From: Herbidospora galbida
GTDB taxonomy: Bacteria > Actinomycetota > Actinomycetes > Streptosporangiales > Streptosporangiaceae
Length of the DNA stretch: 64,000 nt
Assembly (NCBI RefSeq): GCF_005233835.1
Contig: NZ_SZQA01000014.1
Coordinates: 112,862-176,861, forward strand
Direction: 5' to 3'
A program made the position numbers and the translations under genes. The notes beneath the pieces are model-generated. The model saw nothing but the letters and a program-made list of their open reading frames with translations. It was not told the DNA's origin and searched no databases. Positions 16,410 through 25,055 of the stretch are shown piece by piece (positions within the stretch are counted from its first letter, which is position 1; every line of letters starts with the position of its first letter).

Positions 16410-16574
16410 CGTGGCGACCCGGCGATGGGTTGGCGCTCCCGCCGAAGTCGGGGCTAAAGCGCATGACTACTGCGGCACTTCGCGGTTCGTAATACCCTCA
16501 GGCGATGAGCAGCCGGGGCAAACCGGCCCGCTCCAGCCCCCCACCCGCAGCGAGCACCTGGATACGCTGACACC

Positions 16575-18605
16575 ATGAGCACCCCCGGCCGGGCCCGTAA
16601 GCAGTCGCACGTGCTGGCCATCGCTCCGTTCCGCCGCCTGTGGACCGCGATGTCCGTCGGCGGGCTGGGCGACTGGCTGGCTCTGATCGCGTTGACCGCC
16701 CTGGCCGGCACGCTCACCCAAGGCGACGGCTACCCGACGCAGAGCCTGGTGATCGGCGGGGTCTTCCTGGCCAAGCTGCTCCCGGCCGTCCTGCTGGGGC
16801 CCCTCGCCGGGCTGCTGGTCTCCAAGGTCGACTGGCGGCTGGCCATGGCCGCGGCCGACGCGGTGCGGTTCGTGGTGGTCCTGCTGGCGCTGGTCATCGG
16901 CGGCCACCAGTGGCTCATCCTGGCGATGTTCCTGATCGAGTGCGCGTCCCTGGTGTGGAGCGCGGGCCGCGACGCCGCCGTCTCCGGGCTGGTGCCCGCC
17001 GACCGGCGGGCCGACGCCGACCGGGTGGGCCTGCTCGCCTGGTATGCCATGGCGCCCCTCGCCGCCTTCCTGTTCGCCCTGGTGGCGGGCCTGGTCAACG
17101 TGCTCGCGGCGATCATCCCCGGGTTCGGGCCCGGCACCGGGAAGGTGATGATCGTGGTGGCCGGGATCTGCTACCTCGCCACCGCCGCCCTGGTGTTCAC
17201 CCTCGACCTGCGCAACGCGGGCGGGGCCCCCAAGCCGTCGGTGCTGACCCAGCTCGCCGACGGCTGGCGGCTCGCGGCGGCCAACAGGGCCGTCAAGCGG
17301 CTCTACGTCGGCATGATCGGCGTGTTCGCCGCGGTCTCCATCGTGGTGGCCGTCGGGCGGGCCTACGTCGGGGTGCTCGGCGGCGGCGACGCCGGATACG
17401 CCACGGTGTTCTGCGCCGTGTTCGTGGGGGCTGCCGTGGGGTCGTTCTTCGGGCTGCGGTGGCTGACGGAGCTGTCGCGCAGACGGTTCTTCGGGCTCTC
17501 GATCATCCTGGCCGGGCTGACGGTCGCGGCCATGGGCCTGATCCACAACCTGGTGCTCGTGGCCGTGCTGACCTTCGTCTCCGGGGTGTTCGCCGGCATC
17601 GCCTGGATCATCGGCTTCACCGTGATCGAGGCCGAGTCAGAGGGCCGTCGGCCGGTCGACTTCCTCCACGCCGCCGCCCGGGTCGTGTTCCTGGGCGTGG
17701 TCGCCGTGTCGGCGCTCGTGGGCGGCTTCTTCGGCGAGCACGAGCTGACGGTCAACGGGCTGGCCTACGCGTTCGACGGGGCCAACCTGGTGCTGCTCGT
17801 CGGGGCCGTGGTGGCCGTGGTGATCGGCGTCCTGTCGCTGCGGCGGCTCGACGACCGGCCCGAGGTGCCGTTGCGGGTCGACCTGCTGGCCGCGCTGCGC
17901 GGCGAGCGGTTCGCGCCCGAGCCCCAGGAAGAGGCGCCGGGCATGTTCATCGCCTTCGAGGGCGGTGAGGGCTCCGGCAAGACCACGCAGTCGCGGCTGC
18001 TCGCGATCTGGCTGCGCGACCAGGGGTTCGACGTCGTCCAGACCCGCGAGCCGGGGTCGACCAAGGTCGGCATGCGGCTGCGGGCCATCCTGCTCGACTC
18101 CACCCACCAGGGCCTGTCGGCCCACGCCGAGACGCTGCTCTACGCCGCCGACCGGGCCGAACACGTCGAGAAGGTCATCAGGCCGGCGCTGGAGCGCGGG
18201 TCGATGGTCGTCTGCGACCGCTACGTCGACTCGTCGCTGGCCTACCAGGGCGCCGGTCGCGTCCTCGGGGCCGACGAGGTCGCCCAGGTCAACCAGTGGG
18301 CCACCGGTGGGCTGGTGCCCCATCTGACCGTGCTGGTCGACGTGCCGCCGTCGGTGGGCCTGCGGCGGCACGCCCACCCGGCCGACCGGATCGAGTCGGA
18401 GCCGCTCGACTTCCACGAGCGGGTCCGCTCGGAGTTCCGCGCCCTCGCCGCCCGCGATCCTGAGCGCTACTTCGTCGTCGACGGCACGCTCAGCCAGCCC
18501 GAGGTGTCCCGGTTGATCCAGGATCGGGTCCGTGAGGTGCTGCCCGACCCGGTGCCCCGGGAGACCGAGGCCAACACCGGAACGATGCCCGCGATCAGGG
18601 ACTAG
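16575..18605 (+). CDS. tmk: MFS-like membrane domain fused to thymidylate kinase
   Basis: A 676-residue fusion. Residues about 15-440 hold some 10-12 hydrophobic helices of a major-facilitator-type transporter (FRRLWTAMSVGGLGDWLALI at the start). Residues 457-676 are dTMP kinase, which makes dTDP from dTMP: Walker A FEGGEGSGKTTQ, DR motif CDRYVDSSLAYQGAG, and the TREPG loop. The MFS-Tmk fusion is known in several actinomycetes. An internal ATG at 17943 begins the kinase domain exactly, so a separate soluble kinase might also be made; no strong ribosome site is visible there. holB follows ten bases downstream, as in many actinobacteria. Confidence 0.92.
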   Translation: MSTPGRARKQSHVLAIAPFRRLWTAMSVGGLGDWLALIALTALAGTLTQGDGYPTQSLVIGGVFLAKLLPAVLLGPLAGLLVSKVDWRLAMAAADAVRFVVVLLALVIGGHQWLILAMFLIECASLVWSAGRDAAVSGLVPADRRADADRVGLLAWYAMAPLAAFLFALVAGLVNVLAAIIPGFGPGTGKVMIVVAGICYLATAALVFTLDLRNAGGAPKPSVLTQLADGWRLAAANRAVKRLYVGMIGVFAAVSIVVAVGRAYVGVLGGGDAGYATVFCAVFVGAAVGSFFGLRWLTELSRRRFFGLSIILAGLTVAAMGLIHNLVLVAVLTFVSGVFAGIAWIIGFTVIEAESEGRRPVDFLHAAARVVFLGVVAVSALVGGFFGEHELTVNGLAYAFDGANLVLLVGAVVAVVIGVLSLRRLDDRPEVPLRVDLLAALRGERFAPEPQEEAPGMFIAFEGGEGSGKTTQSRLLAIWLRDQGFDVVQTREPGSTKVGMRLRAILLDSTHQGLSAHAETLLYAADRAEHVEKVIRPALERGSMVVCDRYVDSSLAYQGAGRVLGADEVAQVNQWATGGLVPHLTVLVDVPPSVGLRRHAHPADRIESEPLDFHERVRSEFRALAARDPERYFVVDGTLSQPEVSRLIQDRVREVLPDPVPRETEANTGTMPAIRD

Positions 18606-18614
18606 CCTTTCCGG

Positions 18615-19796
18615 GTGGACGTGTTCGATGACCTCGTCGGCCAGGAACAGGCCGCGACGGTCCTGCGCCGGGCCGCCGCCGCTGCCGCCGAGGTGCTCGC
18701 CGGGGGTCGCGGCGCGGGCATGACCCACGCCTGGCTCTTCACCGGGCCGCCCGGTTCGGGCCGCTTCGACGCCGCCAAGGCCTTCGCGGCCGCCCTGCTC
18801 TGCCCCGACCAGGGGTGCGGACACTGCGACGCCTGCCACCAGGTGATGATCGGCTCCCACCCCGACCTCGAGTCGGTCCGGCCCCAGGGGCTCTCGTACG
18901 GCGTCAAGCAGACCCGCGAGCTCATCCTCCGGGCCGCCGGGCGGTCGACGATGGGCCGCTGGCGGGTGGTGCTCTTCGACGACGCCGACCGGGCGACCGA
19001 ACAGGCGGCCAACGCCCTCCTGAAGGCCATCGAGGAGCCCCCTCCCCGGACGGTCTGGCTGCTCTGCGCGCCGGCCCCCGACGACATGATCATCACCATC
19101 CGGTCGCGCTGCCGCGTGGTGACCCTGGTGACGCCGTCGAGCCAGGCCGTGGCCCACGCCCTGGTGACCAGAGACGACGTGGCTCCCGGGGTGGCCGAGT
19201 CGGTGGCCAGGGCGGCCCAGGGCGATCTGGCCCGGGCCCGGCGGCTGGCGCTCGACGAGTCGGCCAGGGGGCGGCGCGAGGCCGTACTGTCGATCCCCAA
19301 GAGCCTGACCAACGTCGGCGAGTGCATCGCCGCGGCCGAGAAGCTCGTGAAGACCGCCGACGAGGACGCCGCGGCGGCCACCGCCGAGCTCAACGAGAGT
19401 GAGATCGCCGAGCTGCGGGCCATCTACGGCGAGGGCTCGACGGGGAAGGGCCTGAACAAAGGCCTGGTCAGAGGTGGCGCGGGGGCGCTGAAGGAGTTGG
19501 AGACGGCGCAGAAGTCCCGGGCGACCCGGATCAAGCGCGAGTCGCTCGACACGGCGCTGCTCGACCTGATGGCCTTCTACCGCGACGTGCTGGCGGTGCA
19601 GTTCGGGGCGCCGGTCGAGCTGGCCAACGGTGACCGGCGGGCGGAGCTGGAGGCGGCGGCGCGGGCGTCCAGGCCGGAGGAGACGCTGAAGCGCACCGCG
19701 GCGATCATGCGCTGCCGCGAACGACTGGCGGCCAACGTGAACCCGCAGATCGCGGTCGAGGCGCTCACCCTTGCCCTGTGGAAACCGGGGAACTGA
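18615..19796 (+). CDS. holB: DNA polymerase III subunit delta'
   Basis: A 393-residue clamp-loader subunit starting at GTG 18615. The N-terminal AAA+ domain begins VFDDLVGQEQAATVLRRA. The Walker A site is degenerate (GPPGSGRFDAAK), as expected for delta', which does not hydrolyse ATP. A zinc module CGHCDAC sits at about residues 73-79, and the arginine-finger region has an SRC-like sequence (RSRCRVVTL). The C-terminal helical domain follows, with an insert around 235-290. It loads the beta sliding clamp with the other clamp-loader subunits. It directly follows the tmk fusion and is probably co-transcribed. Confidence 0.93.
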   Translation: MDVFDDLVGQEQAATVLRRAAAAAAEVLAGGRGAGMTHAWLFTGPPGSGRFDAAKAFAAALLCPDQGCGHCDACHQVMIGSHPDLESVRPQGLSYGVKQTRELILRAAGRSTMGRWRVVLFDDADRATEQAANALLKAIEEPPPRTVWLLCAPAPDDMIITIRSRCRVVTLVTPSSQAVAHALVTRDDVAPGVAESVARAAQGDLARARRLALDESARGRREAVLSIPKSLTNVGECIAAAEKLVKTADEDAAAATAELNESEIAELRAIYGEGSTGKGLNKGLVRGGAGALKELETAQKSRATRIKRESLDTALLDLMAFYRDVLAVQFGAPVELANGDRRAELEAAARASRPEETLKRTAAIMRCRERLAANVNPQIAVEALTLALWKPGN

Positions 19797-19873
19797 GCGC
19801 GGGCTGCTCGATCGGTCTGGACATTGGGACGGCGGGGCGAGCAACCTCGGAGGGTTCTGTACGTCTCTGAAGC

Positions 19874-20401
19874 ATGCAGGCCGAAACGGTGGACATCGCC
19901 CTCTCCTCCGGTGATCGCGATGAGGCGATCAGCCGCCTCTACGAGGAGCATGCGCTCGGGCTGACCAAGCTGGCCCTGATCATGCTCGGCGATCGGGAGA
20001 GCGCGGAGGACGCCGTCCAGGACGCGTTTCTGGGGCTGCACCGGCGGTGGCGGCTGCTTCGTGATCCGGCCGCTGCGCTGCCCTATCTGCGGAGTTCGGT
20101 GCTGAACAACGCGCGCAGCGTGCTGCGGCGAAGACGGCTGCCGTCGTGGTTCGCGGGGGCCTACGACCCGCCCGTCTGGTCGGCGGAGTCGGCGGCGTTA
20201 CTCGGGGCGGAGCGCCGGGAGGTCCTGGAGGCCCTGCACCGGCTGCCGCAGCGGCAGCGGGAGGCGCTGGTGCTGCGGTACTACGCCGAACTGTCGGAGG
20301 AGGAGACCGCCCAGGCGATGGGGGTCAGCCGGGGGACCGTCAAGTCCACGACCTCGCGGGCACTTGACGCGCTGGGGCGCATTCTTGGAGAGAACGCATG
20401 A
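19874..20401 (+). CDS. ECF-type RNA polymerase sigma factor (sigma-70 family)
   Basis: A 175-residue sigma factor with only regions 2 and 4. Region 2: YEEHALGLTKLALIMLGDRE, then AEDAVQDAFLGLHRRW. Region 4: LPQRQREALVLRYYAELSEE and GVSRGTVKSTTSRALDAL. It resembles the SigE-like group of actinomycetes that is paired with membrane proteins. Its stop overlaps the start of the next gene by four bases, so that product is its probable regulator or co-factor. Confidence 0.88.
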   Translation: MQAETVDIALSSGDRDEAISRLYEEHALGLTKLALIMLGDRESAEDAVQDAFLGLHRRWRLLRDPAAALPYLRSSVLNNARSVLRRRRLPSWFAGAYDPPVWSAESAALLGAERREVLEALHRLPQRQREALVLRYYAELSEEETAQAMGVSRGTVKSTTSRALDALGRILGENA

Positions 20402-21867
20402 ACGACGTCATTTCCCGCCTGAAGGACGCGACGACCGCCGTGGGCGACACGATCTCCGAGGTGCCTCCGCTGCGTCTGGAGGAGGCCAGGAAGGGCTTTC
20501 TGGTGCCGGTGGCGGCGGCGCTGGCGGTCGGGCTGGCGATCGTGGGGAGCGTGGTGATGACACGGGGCGGGCTGAACCAGACGGCGGCGAGCACGGCGGC
20601 TCCCCGGTTCATCGTGGAGGTCAGGGATCAGTCGGCGCTGATCGTCCGAGGGGCGGGCGACGGGGCCGAACTCGATCGGGTCGAGGGGGTGCCGGGGTGG
20701 CTGTACAACCATGTCCAGGCCGCTCCGGACAACCGGACCTTCTACGCCTCCTTGAGCGGGCCCGTGCGATGCGCCAGCAGGATCGTCCGATTCACCGTGG
20801 ACGGTGACGGGCGGGCCGGGGCCCTCACCGACGTGCCGGTCAGACCTCCGGCCCGGACCAGGATCAGCGCTTTCGCGGTGAGCGGGGACGGGACGAAGGT
20901 GGCCTACGGGGCGGTGCCCTGTGTGACGGACGGCGACGATTCCGGTTATGTCGTGGTCGCCGACGCCGAGTCGGGGGAGGATCGGCGGCTCCAGGTCAGG
21001 GCGAGATTCGGGTTCACGTCGATGTCGACGAGCGATGACGGGTCCAAGATCGCGTACATGACCCTGCCGGAAGGCCGGACGGTGACCGCCCGGGAACCGG
21101 CGGTGGTCGTGGCGCCGGCACCGGTTCGGAGCGCCGCGCCTCCCGGGATGCCGACGCCGGTTCCGAGCCCCGTGCCGACACCGCTTCCGAGTGCCGCCGT
21201 ATCCGCGCCGCCGGAGGACCCGGTGATCGTTCCAGTGCCCACATACACGCTGTCTGAGGACGTGCTGGTCGCTCCGTCGCCCGGCCCGTCCGGCAACACG
21301 GTGATCGTCGTGCCTTCTCTCAGGCCCTCGCCGAGTGGTGACATCGTCGTGTATCCCGCTCCCACCTCCGTGCCGCCCACCCTCGGCACGCTGGAGGGGG
21401 TCAGTTCGTGCCGTTTCGTCGCGCTCCAGGAGAACGGGCAGATCCCGGTCGATCAGCTGCGCACGCTCGACTGCGCCGACTCGCCCGAGATCTACGTGCT
21501 CGACGCCGACGAGCCCGGCGCCCCGCCTCGCCGCGTGGTGCTGTCGGGGGAGCTCGACGGGGCGAAGGTCCAGTTCTACGGGGTGCGGATGTCTCCCGAC
21601 GGCACCCGGCTGATCGCCGGGGTGAGCACCGGGATGGCCCGGCTCGACGACCCCCAGGCCGCGATCATGGCGTTCGACCCGGCCGGCAGGGAACCGGCCG
21701 AGGTGCTCTACCGGGGCCGCGCCTGGTTGCGGGTCCTCGATCTGGCCGCCGGGGGGAGCCGGATCCTCGTCCAGAGCGAACTCGAGATCGGGGAGGTCTC
21801 CGAGAACGCGTACCGGAAGGTGATGGACATTCCCGGCCGTGTCATGGACGGAGTGGTTGCCTGGTAA
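20398..21867 (+). CDS. Membrane-anchored beta-propeller-like partner of the ECF sigma factor
   Basis: A 489-residue protein overlapping the sigma gene by ATGA. Residues 1-35 form a short cytoplasmic part, then one transmembrane helix near 37-58 (FLVPVAAALAVGLAIVGSVV). The outside part has TolB/WD40-like repeats (ISAFAVSGDGTKVAYGAVP; TSMSTSDDGSKIAYM; RMSPDGTRLIAG). A Pro/Ser/Val-rich, low-complexity insert covers about 235-325. The layout (short cytosolic N-terminus, one helix, outside sensor domain) fits an anti-sigma factor or sensor, but no zinc anti-sigma HxxxCxxC motif is present. Function is inferred from position. Confidence 0.75.
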   Translation: MNDVISRLKDATTAVGDTISEVPPLRLEEARKGFLVPVAAALAVGLAIVGSVVMTRGGLNQTAASTAAPRFIVEVRDQSALIVRGAGDGAELDRVEGVPGWLYNHVQAAPDNRTFYASLSGPVRCASRIVRFTVDGDGRAGALTDVPVRPPARTRISAFAVSGDGTKVAYGAVPCVTDGDDSGYVVVADAESGEDRRLQVRARFGFTSMSTSDDGSKIAYMTLPEGRTVTAREPAVVVAPAPVRSAAPPGMPTPVPSPVPTPLPSAAVSAPPEDPVIVPVPTYTLSEDVLVAPSPGPSGNTVIVVPSLRPSPSGDIVVYPAPTSVPPTLGTLEGVSSCRFVALQENGQIPVDQLRTLDCADSPEIYVLDADEPGAPPRRVVLSGELDGAKVQFYGVRMSPDGTRLIAGVSTGMARLDDPQAAIMAFDPAGREPAEVLYRGRAWLRVLDLAAGGSRILVQSELEIGEVSENAYRKVMDIPGRVMDGVVAW

Positions 21868-21921
21868 AGAGGGCGCGTAGGGTGGCGGGAAGGCGCAACC
21901 ACACGAGGAGGCCGGGCTCCC

Positions 21922-22749
21922 TTGGGCATGATGATGGCCGTGAGCTTCACCCGATACGGGCGGCTGTACTACCTCGATCCGGGTGGCCACTCTCCGAAGG
22001 TGGGCGATCGGGTCCTCGTGCCGACCGACGCCGGGTTCGAGGTCGCCGAGACGATCTGGGCCCCCCAATGGGTCTCGGAAGACGTCGACGGCCTGCCCGT
22101 CTGCGGCGGCATCGCCGGTGAGGAGCACCTGACCCGCGACGAGTCCAACAAGCGCCGCCGCGCCGAGGCCCGCAGCGTGTCCAAGCGCCTCATCAAGCGC
22201 CACGACCTGCCGATGAAGGTGGTCGGCGTCGACTACCTCGACGCCGACAACGTCTACACGGTCTACTTCTCGGCCCCCCACCGGGTCGACTTCCGCGCGC
22301 TGGTCCGCGACCTCGCCCGCAACCTGCGCGCCCGCGTCGAGCTCCGCCAGATCGGCCCCCGCGACGAGGCCCGGCTGCAGGGCGGGATCGGCCCGTGCGG
22401 GCGCGATCTGTGCTGCGCCACCTTCCTGAAAGACTTCGAACCCGTTTCCGTACGCATGGCGAAAGACCAGGACCTCCCGGTCAACCCGCTGCGGATCGCC
22501 GGGGCGTGCGGCCGCCTGATGTGCTGCCTGAAGTTCGAGCACCCGCTCTACCAGGAGTTCCGCGCCGGAGCCCCCCGGGTGGGCCTGACCGTCGACACTC
22601 CTGAGGGCGCTGGGGTCGTCGTCGGCCACAACGTCCCGTCCGATTCGGTGATCGTGCGGCTCAACGACGGCGGCCGGCGGTGCGCGTGCTCCAAGGCGAG
22701 CGTGTGCGGGCCGAGGAAGGCGTACGACGAAACCTACGAATCGTCGTGA
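21922..22749 (+). CDS. PSP1/RicT family protein
   Basis: A 275-residue cytoplasmic protein related to Bacillus RicT (YaaT). It carries the PSP1 cysteine motif GPCGRDLCC followed by ACGRLMCCLKFEH, which in RicT binds an iron-sulphur cluster. TTG 21922 is preferred because GAGGAGG lies ten bases upstream; ATG codons at 21928-21934 are alternatives. In Bacillus the Ric complex affects RNase Y and phosphorelay; actinomycetes lack that exact partner set, so the role here is unknown. The stop overlaps the start of the lipoprotein peptidase gene. Confidence 0.88.
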   Translation: MGMMMAVSFTRYGRLYYLDPGGHSPKVGDRVLVPTDAGFEVAETIWAPQWVSEDVDGLPVCGGIAGEEHLTRDESNKRRRAEARSVSKRLIKRHDLPMKVVGVDYLDADNVYTVYFSAPHRVDFRALVRDLARNLRARVELRQIGPRDEARLQGGIGPCGRDLCCATFLKDFEPVSVRMAKDQDLPVNPLRIAGACGRLMCCLKFEHPLYQEFRAGAPRVGLTVDTPEGAGVVVGHNVPSDSVIVRLNDGGRRCACSKASVCGPRKAYDETYESS

Positions 22750-24182
22750 GGCGACTGCTGCTGGCGCTGGCCCTGCTGGCGACCGGGTGTTCGGCGCCCG
22801 AGGCGGCGTCGTTCCGCGACCAGGCGCTGTCGTGGACGCCATGCCATGAGGGCTTGGAGTGCGCGACTCTGGCCGTACCGCTCGACTATGACCAGCCCGA
22901 CGGCGAGAAGATCGAGATCGCCGTCGCGAAGCTTCCCGCCACCGGCGACCCCATCGGCTCACTGCTGATCAACCCGGGCGGCCCGGGAGGGTCGGGCATC
23001 GATTATGTACGTGATTCGCCCGTCTCCGACACGCTGCGCCAGCGGTTCGACCTGGTCGGCTTCGACCCCCGTGGCGTGGGCGAGTCCACGCCGCTGCGCT
23101 GCCTGTCCGAAGCCGACGTGGAGTCCTACCTGTCGCTCGACATGACCCCCGACACCCCCGAGGAAGAGGCGGCCATGGTCGCCGGCGCGAAGAAGTTCGC
23201 CGACGGCTGCCGGCAGAACGCCGGCTCCCTCCTGGCCCACGTGGGGACGGCCGACGCGGCCCGCGACATGGACGTGCTCCGAGAGGCCCTGGGCGACGCG
23301 AAGCTGACCTACCTGGGCAAGTCCTACGGAACCTACCTCGGGGCGGTCTACGCGCAGCTGTTCCCCGACCGGGTGCGTGCGCTGGTCCTCGACGGGGCGA
23401 TCGACCCCCGGATCTCGGCGCTGGAGTTGAACGAGGTGCAGGCCAAGGGCTTCGAGGTGGCGATGCGGGCCTTCGTCGAAGACTGCTTCACCACCGCCGA
23501 CTGCCCCTTCTCCTCCCGCACGGTCGAGGGCGCCCTCGACGAGATCTCCCGGCTGCTGCAACGGGCCGACCTGCTGCCGCTGCGGAACCAGACCGACTCC
23601 CGGGTGATCAACGACACGTGGGCGGCCTTCGGCGTGATCACCCCGCTTTACGATCGCGGTTCGTGGGAGATCCTGCGGGGAGCGCTCAAGGAGGCCTTCG
23701 CCGGCGACGGAACCCAGCTGCTGCGGATGGCCGACGTGCTGCTGGGCCGGCGGATCGACGGATCGTGGACGAACCAGACGGAGTCCAACAAGGCGGTCAA
23801 CTGCGTTGATCACGCCTATCCGGGAGAGGTGGCCGACTACGAGTCGGCGGCCAAGAAGGCGGCCAAGGTGGCGCCGCGGTTCGGGAAGTTCGTGATGTGG
23901 GACAGCCTGGCCTGCGCCTACTGGCCGACCCGCTCTGCCGACGCCGACCTGAAGATCAACGGGGCGGGGGCGGCGCCGATTCTGGTCGTGGGGACTACCC
24001 GCGATCCTGCCACGCCTTATGAGTGGGCTGAGGCGTTGGCTTCGGAGCTGGAGTCGGGGGTTCTGCTGTCTTATGACGGGGATGGGCATACGGCTTATCT
24101 GACGGGGTCGTCGTGCGTCGATCGGGCCGTGGACGGGTACCTGGTGGATCTTGCGGTGCCCAAGGAGGGGACTCGGTGTTGA
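22746..24182 (+). CDS. Secreted lipoprotein alpha/beta hydrolase (tripeptidyl-aminopeptidase type, S33)
   Basis: A 478-residue protein starting at GTG 22746, overlapping the RicT stop as GTGA. The N-terminus RRLLLALALLATGC is a lipoprotein signal peptide with lipobox LATGC. The hydrolase core has the oxyanion stretch NPGGPGGSG, the nucleophile motif GKSYGTYLG, an Asp in GTTRDPATPYEWA and the His in GDGHTAY, the pattern of the actinomycete tripeptidyl aminopeptidases (SlpD/SlpE type) with a TAP-like C-terminal domain. It likely removes short peptides outside the membrane. A longer in-frame start inside the upstream gene is unlikely. Confidence 0.92.
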   Translation: MRRLLLALALLATGCSAPEAASFRDQALSWTPCHEGLECATLAVPLDYDQPDGEKIEIAVAKLPATGDPIGSLLINPGGPGGSGIDYVRDSPVSDTLRQRFDLVGFDPRGVGESTPLRCLSEADVESYLSLDMTPDTPEEEAAMVAGAKKFADGCRQNAGSLLAHVGTADAARDMDVLREALGDAKLTYLGKSYGTYLGAVYAQLFPDRVRALVLDGAIDPRISALELNEVQAKGFEVAMRAFVEDCFTTADCPFSSRTVEGALDEISRLLQRADLLPLRNQTDSRVINDTWAAFGVITPLYDRGSWEILRGALKEAFAGDGTQLLRMADVLLGRRIDGSWTNQTESNKAVNCVDHAYPGEVADYESAAKKAAKVAPRFGKFVMWDSLACAYWPTRSADADLKINGAGAAPILVVGTTRDPATPYEWAEALASELESGVLLSYDGDGHTAYLTGSSCVDRAVDGYLVDLAVPKEGTRC

Positions 24183-24239
24183 TCGTGGGCGCGGAGTGGG
24201 GGGCGGAGGCTGTACAGTAGGACTGCTGCTTGCCAGCAT

Positions 24240-24313
24240 GCCGCCTTAGCTCAGTCGGCCAGAGCGACGCACTCGTAATGCGTAGGTCTGGGGTTCGATT
24301 CCCCAAGGCGGCT
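24240..24313 (+). tRNA. tRNA-Thr (anticodon CGT)
   Basis: The acceptor GCCGCCT pairs with AGGCGGC, and the discriminator is T at 24313. The anticodon stem ACGCA/TGCGT encloses CTCGTAA, giving CGT. The T loop reads GGTTCGATT, and CCA is encoded directly after at 24314-24316. A TACAGT -10-like box lies about 22 bases upstream. It decodes ACG threonine codons. An integrase remnant lies just downstream, so its 3' end was probably used as an attachment site. Confidence 0.95.
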
Positions 24314-24321
24314 CCAAGCTG

Positions 24322-24360
24322 AAAGGCCCTTGACCTGGGATTTCCCGGTCGAGGGCCTTT
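24322..24360 (+). terminator. Terminator hairpin after tRNA-Thr
   Basis: A 14-base inverted repeat AAAGGCCCTTGACC / GGTCGAGGGCCTTT with one G-T pair surrounds an 11-base loop, starting nine bases after the tRNA. The terminal CCTTTGTCGTT gives a short T-rich end. Confidence 0.75.
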
Positions 24361-24620
24361 GTCGTTGCTGGATCTTGCCAACAGGCCTCTGTGAGGGCCT
24401 TGGCGAAGATGTCGGCGGCCGAGGCTTCCGCTGACGGACGACGTGAGCGTAGACGCGCAAGGTGATCGCAGGGTCGGCGTGGCCGGGGCGGAGGTCGTGT
24501 AGCCGGGCGTGGGGCAGCGGGGTTCCTGCTTCTCTGGACGCCTTGATCAGGTTGGCGGCCTGGCCGCCGCAGAGGCCGAAGGGGTCATCGGCACGAGAGC
24601 CGCCGAAACAACCTGCGCTG
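24361..24620 (-). pseudogene. Tyrosine-recombinase (integrase) C-terminal remnant
   Basis: On the minus strand the DNA reads ANLIKASREAGTPLPHARLH, DLR, PGHADPAITLRVYAHVV. This is the end of a phage-type integrase: the R of HDLR, then GHADP-TLRVYAHV with the catalytic Tyr region. About 25 residues normally present between HDLR and the GHADP block are missing, and after AHVV a +1 frame change is needed to continue as SAEASAADIFAKALTE. It is therefore a deleted, frameshifted fragment pointing at tRNA-Thr. Confidence 0.8.
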
Positions 24621-24622
24621 CC

Positions 24623-24976
24623 TCATCGTTCCTGGGCGGCGGCGAGCGCCGTGGTCAGGTCGGGATGTACGGGAAGCCAGTCGGCCATGCCCGTCAGCCA
24701 GAGCACCCGGGTGCGGCGGGGGTCGCCTCCGTACACGGAGAGAATGCCCCCGTTCTCGCGGGCGACGCGATGTTGGTCGCTGATCGTGCTCAGACCGCCG
24801 GAGTCGAGGAACGTCACCCCGGACAGGTCCAGGATGAGCCGTGCGCCGGGGGCGGCCAACGCTTCAGTCAGCGCGACAGCGAGAATCGACTTCGTCAGCG
24901 CGTCGATCTCGCCTTCGGGCGCCAGTACGCCGATCCCGCCTTCCCGCCGGGACGAAATGTGCAAGCGGGGCTTCAT
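24623..24976 (-). CDS. STAS-domain anti-sigma factor antagonist
   Basis: A 117-residue single-domain protein. The start ATG at 24976 has GGAGAGG upstream. The STAS core includes VLAPEGEIDALTKSILAVAL, then LILDLSGVTFLDSGGLSTI, which keeps the Ser that is phosphorylated in SpoIIAA/RsbV-type proteins. It would bind an RsbW-like kinase when unphosphorylated and free a sigma factor. It is divergent from the large sensor kinase/phosphatase gene at 25056, whose PP2C domain is a likely activator. Confidence 0.88.
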   Translation of the reverse strand: MKPRLHISSRREGGIGVLAPEGEIDALTKSILAVALTEALAAPGARLILDLSGVTFLDSGGLSTISDQHRVARENGGILSVYGGDPRRTRVLWLTGMADWLPVHPDLTTALAAAQER

Positions 24977-25055
24977 AGAACGCGCCTCTCCGAGGGTCGC
25001 CGATGGCACTGTTCCCCCCACCAACTGTAGGACAGACTGCAACGAGGAGGTGCGG

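Noticed and set aside
24462..25055. N-terminal extension of the hybrid kinase
   Set aside because: The extension runs antisense to the STAS gene and has no ribosome site; GTG 25056 follows GAGGAGG.
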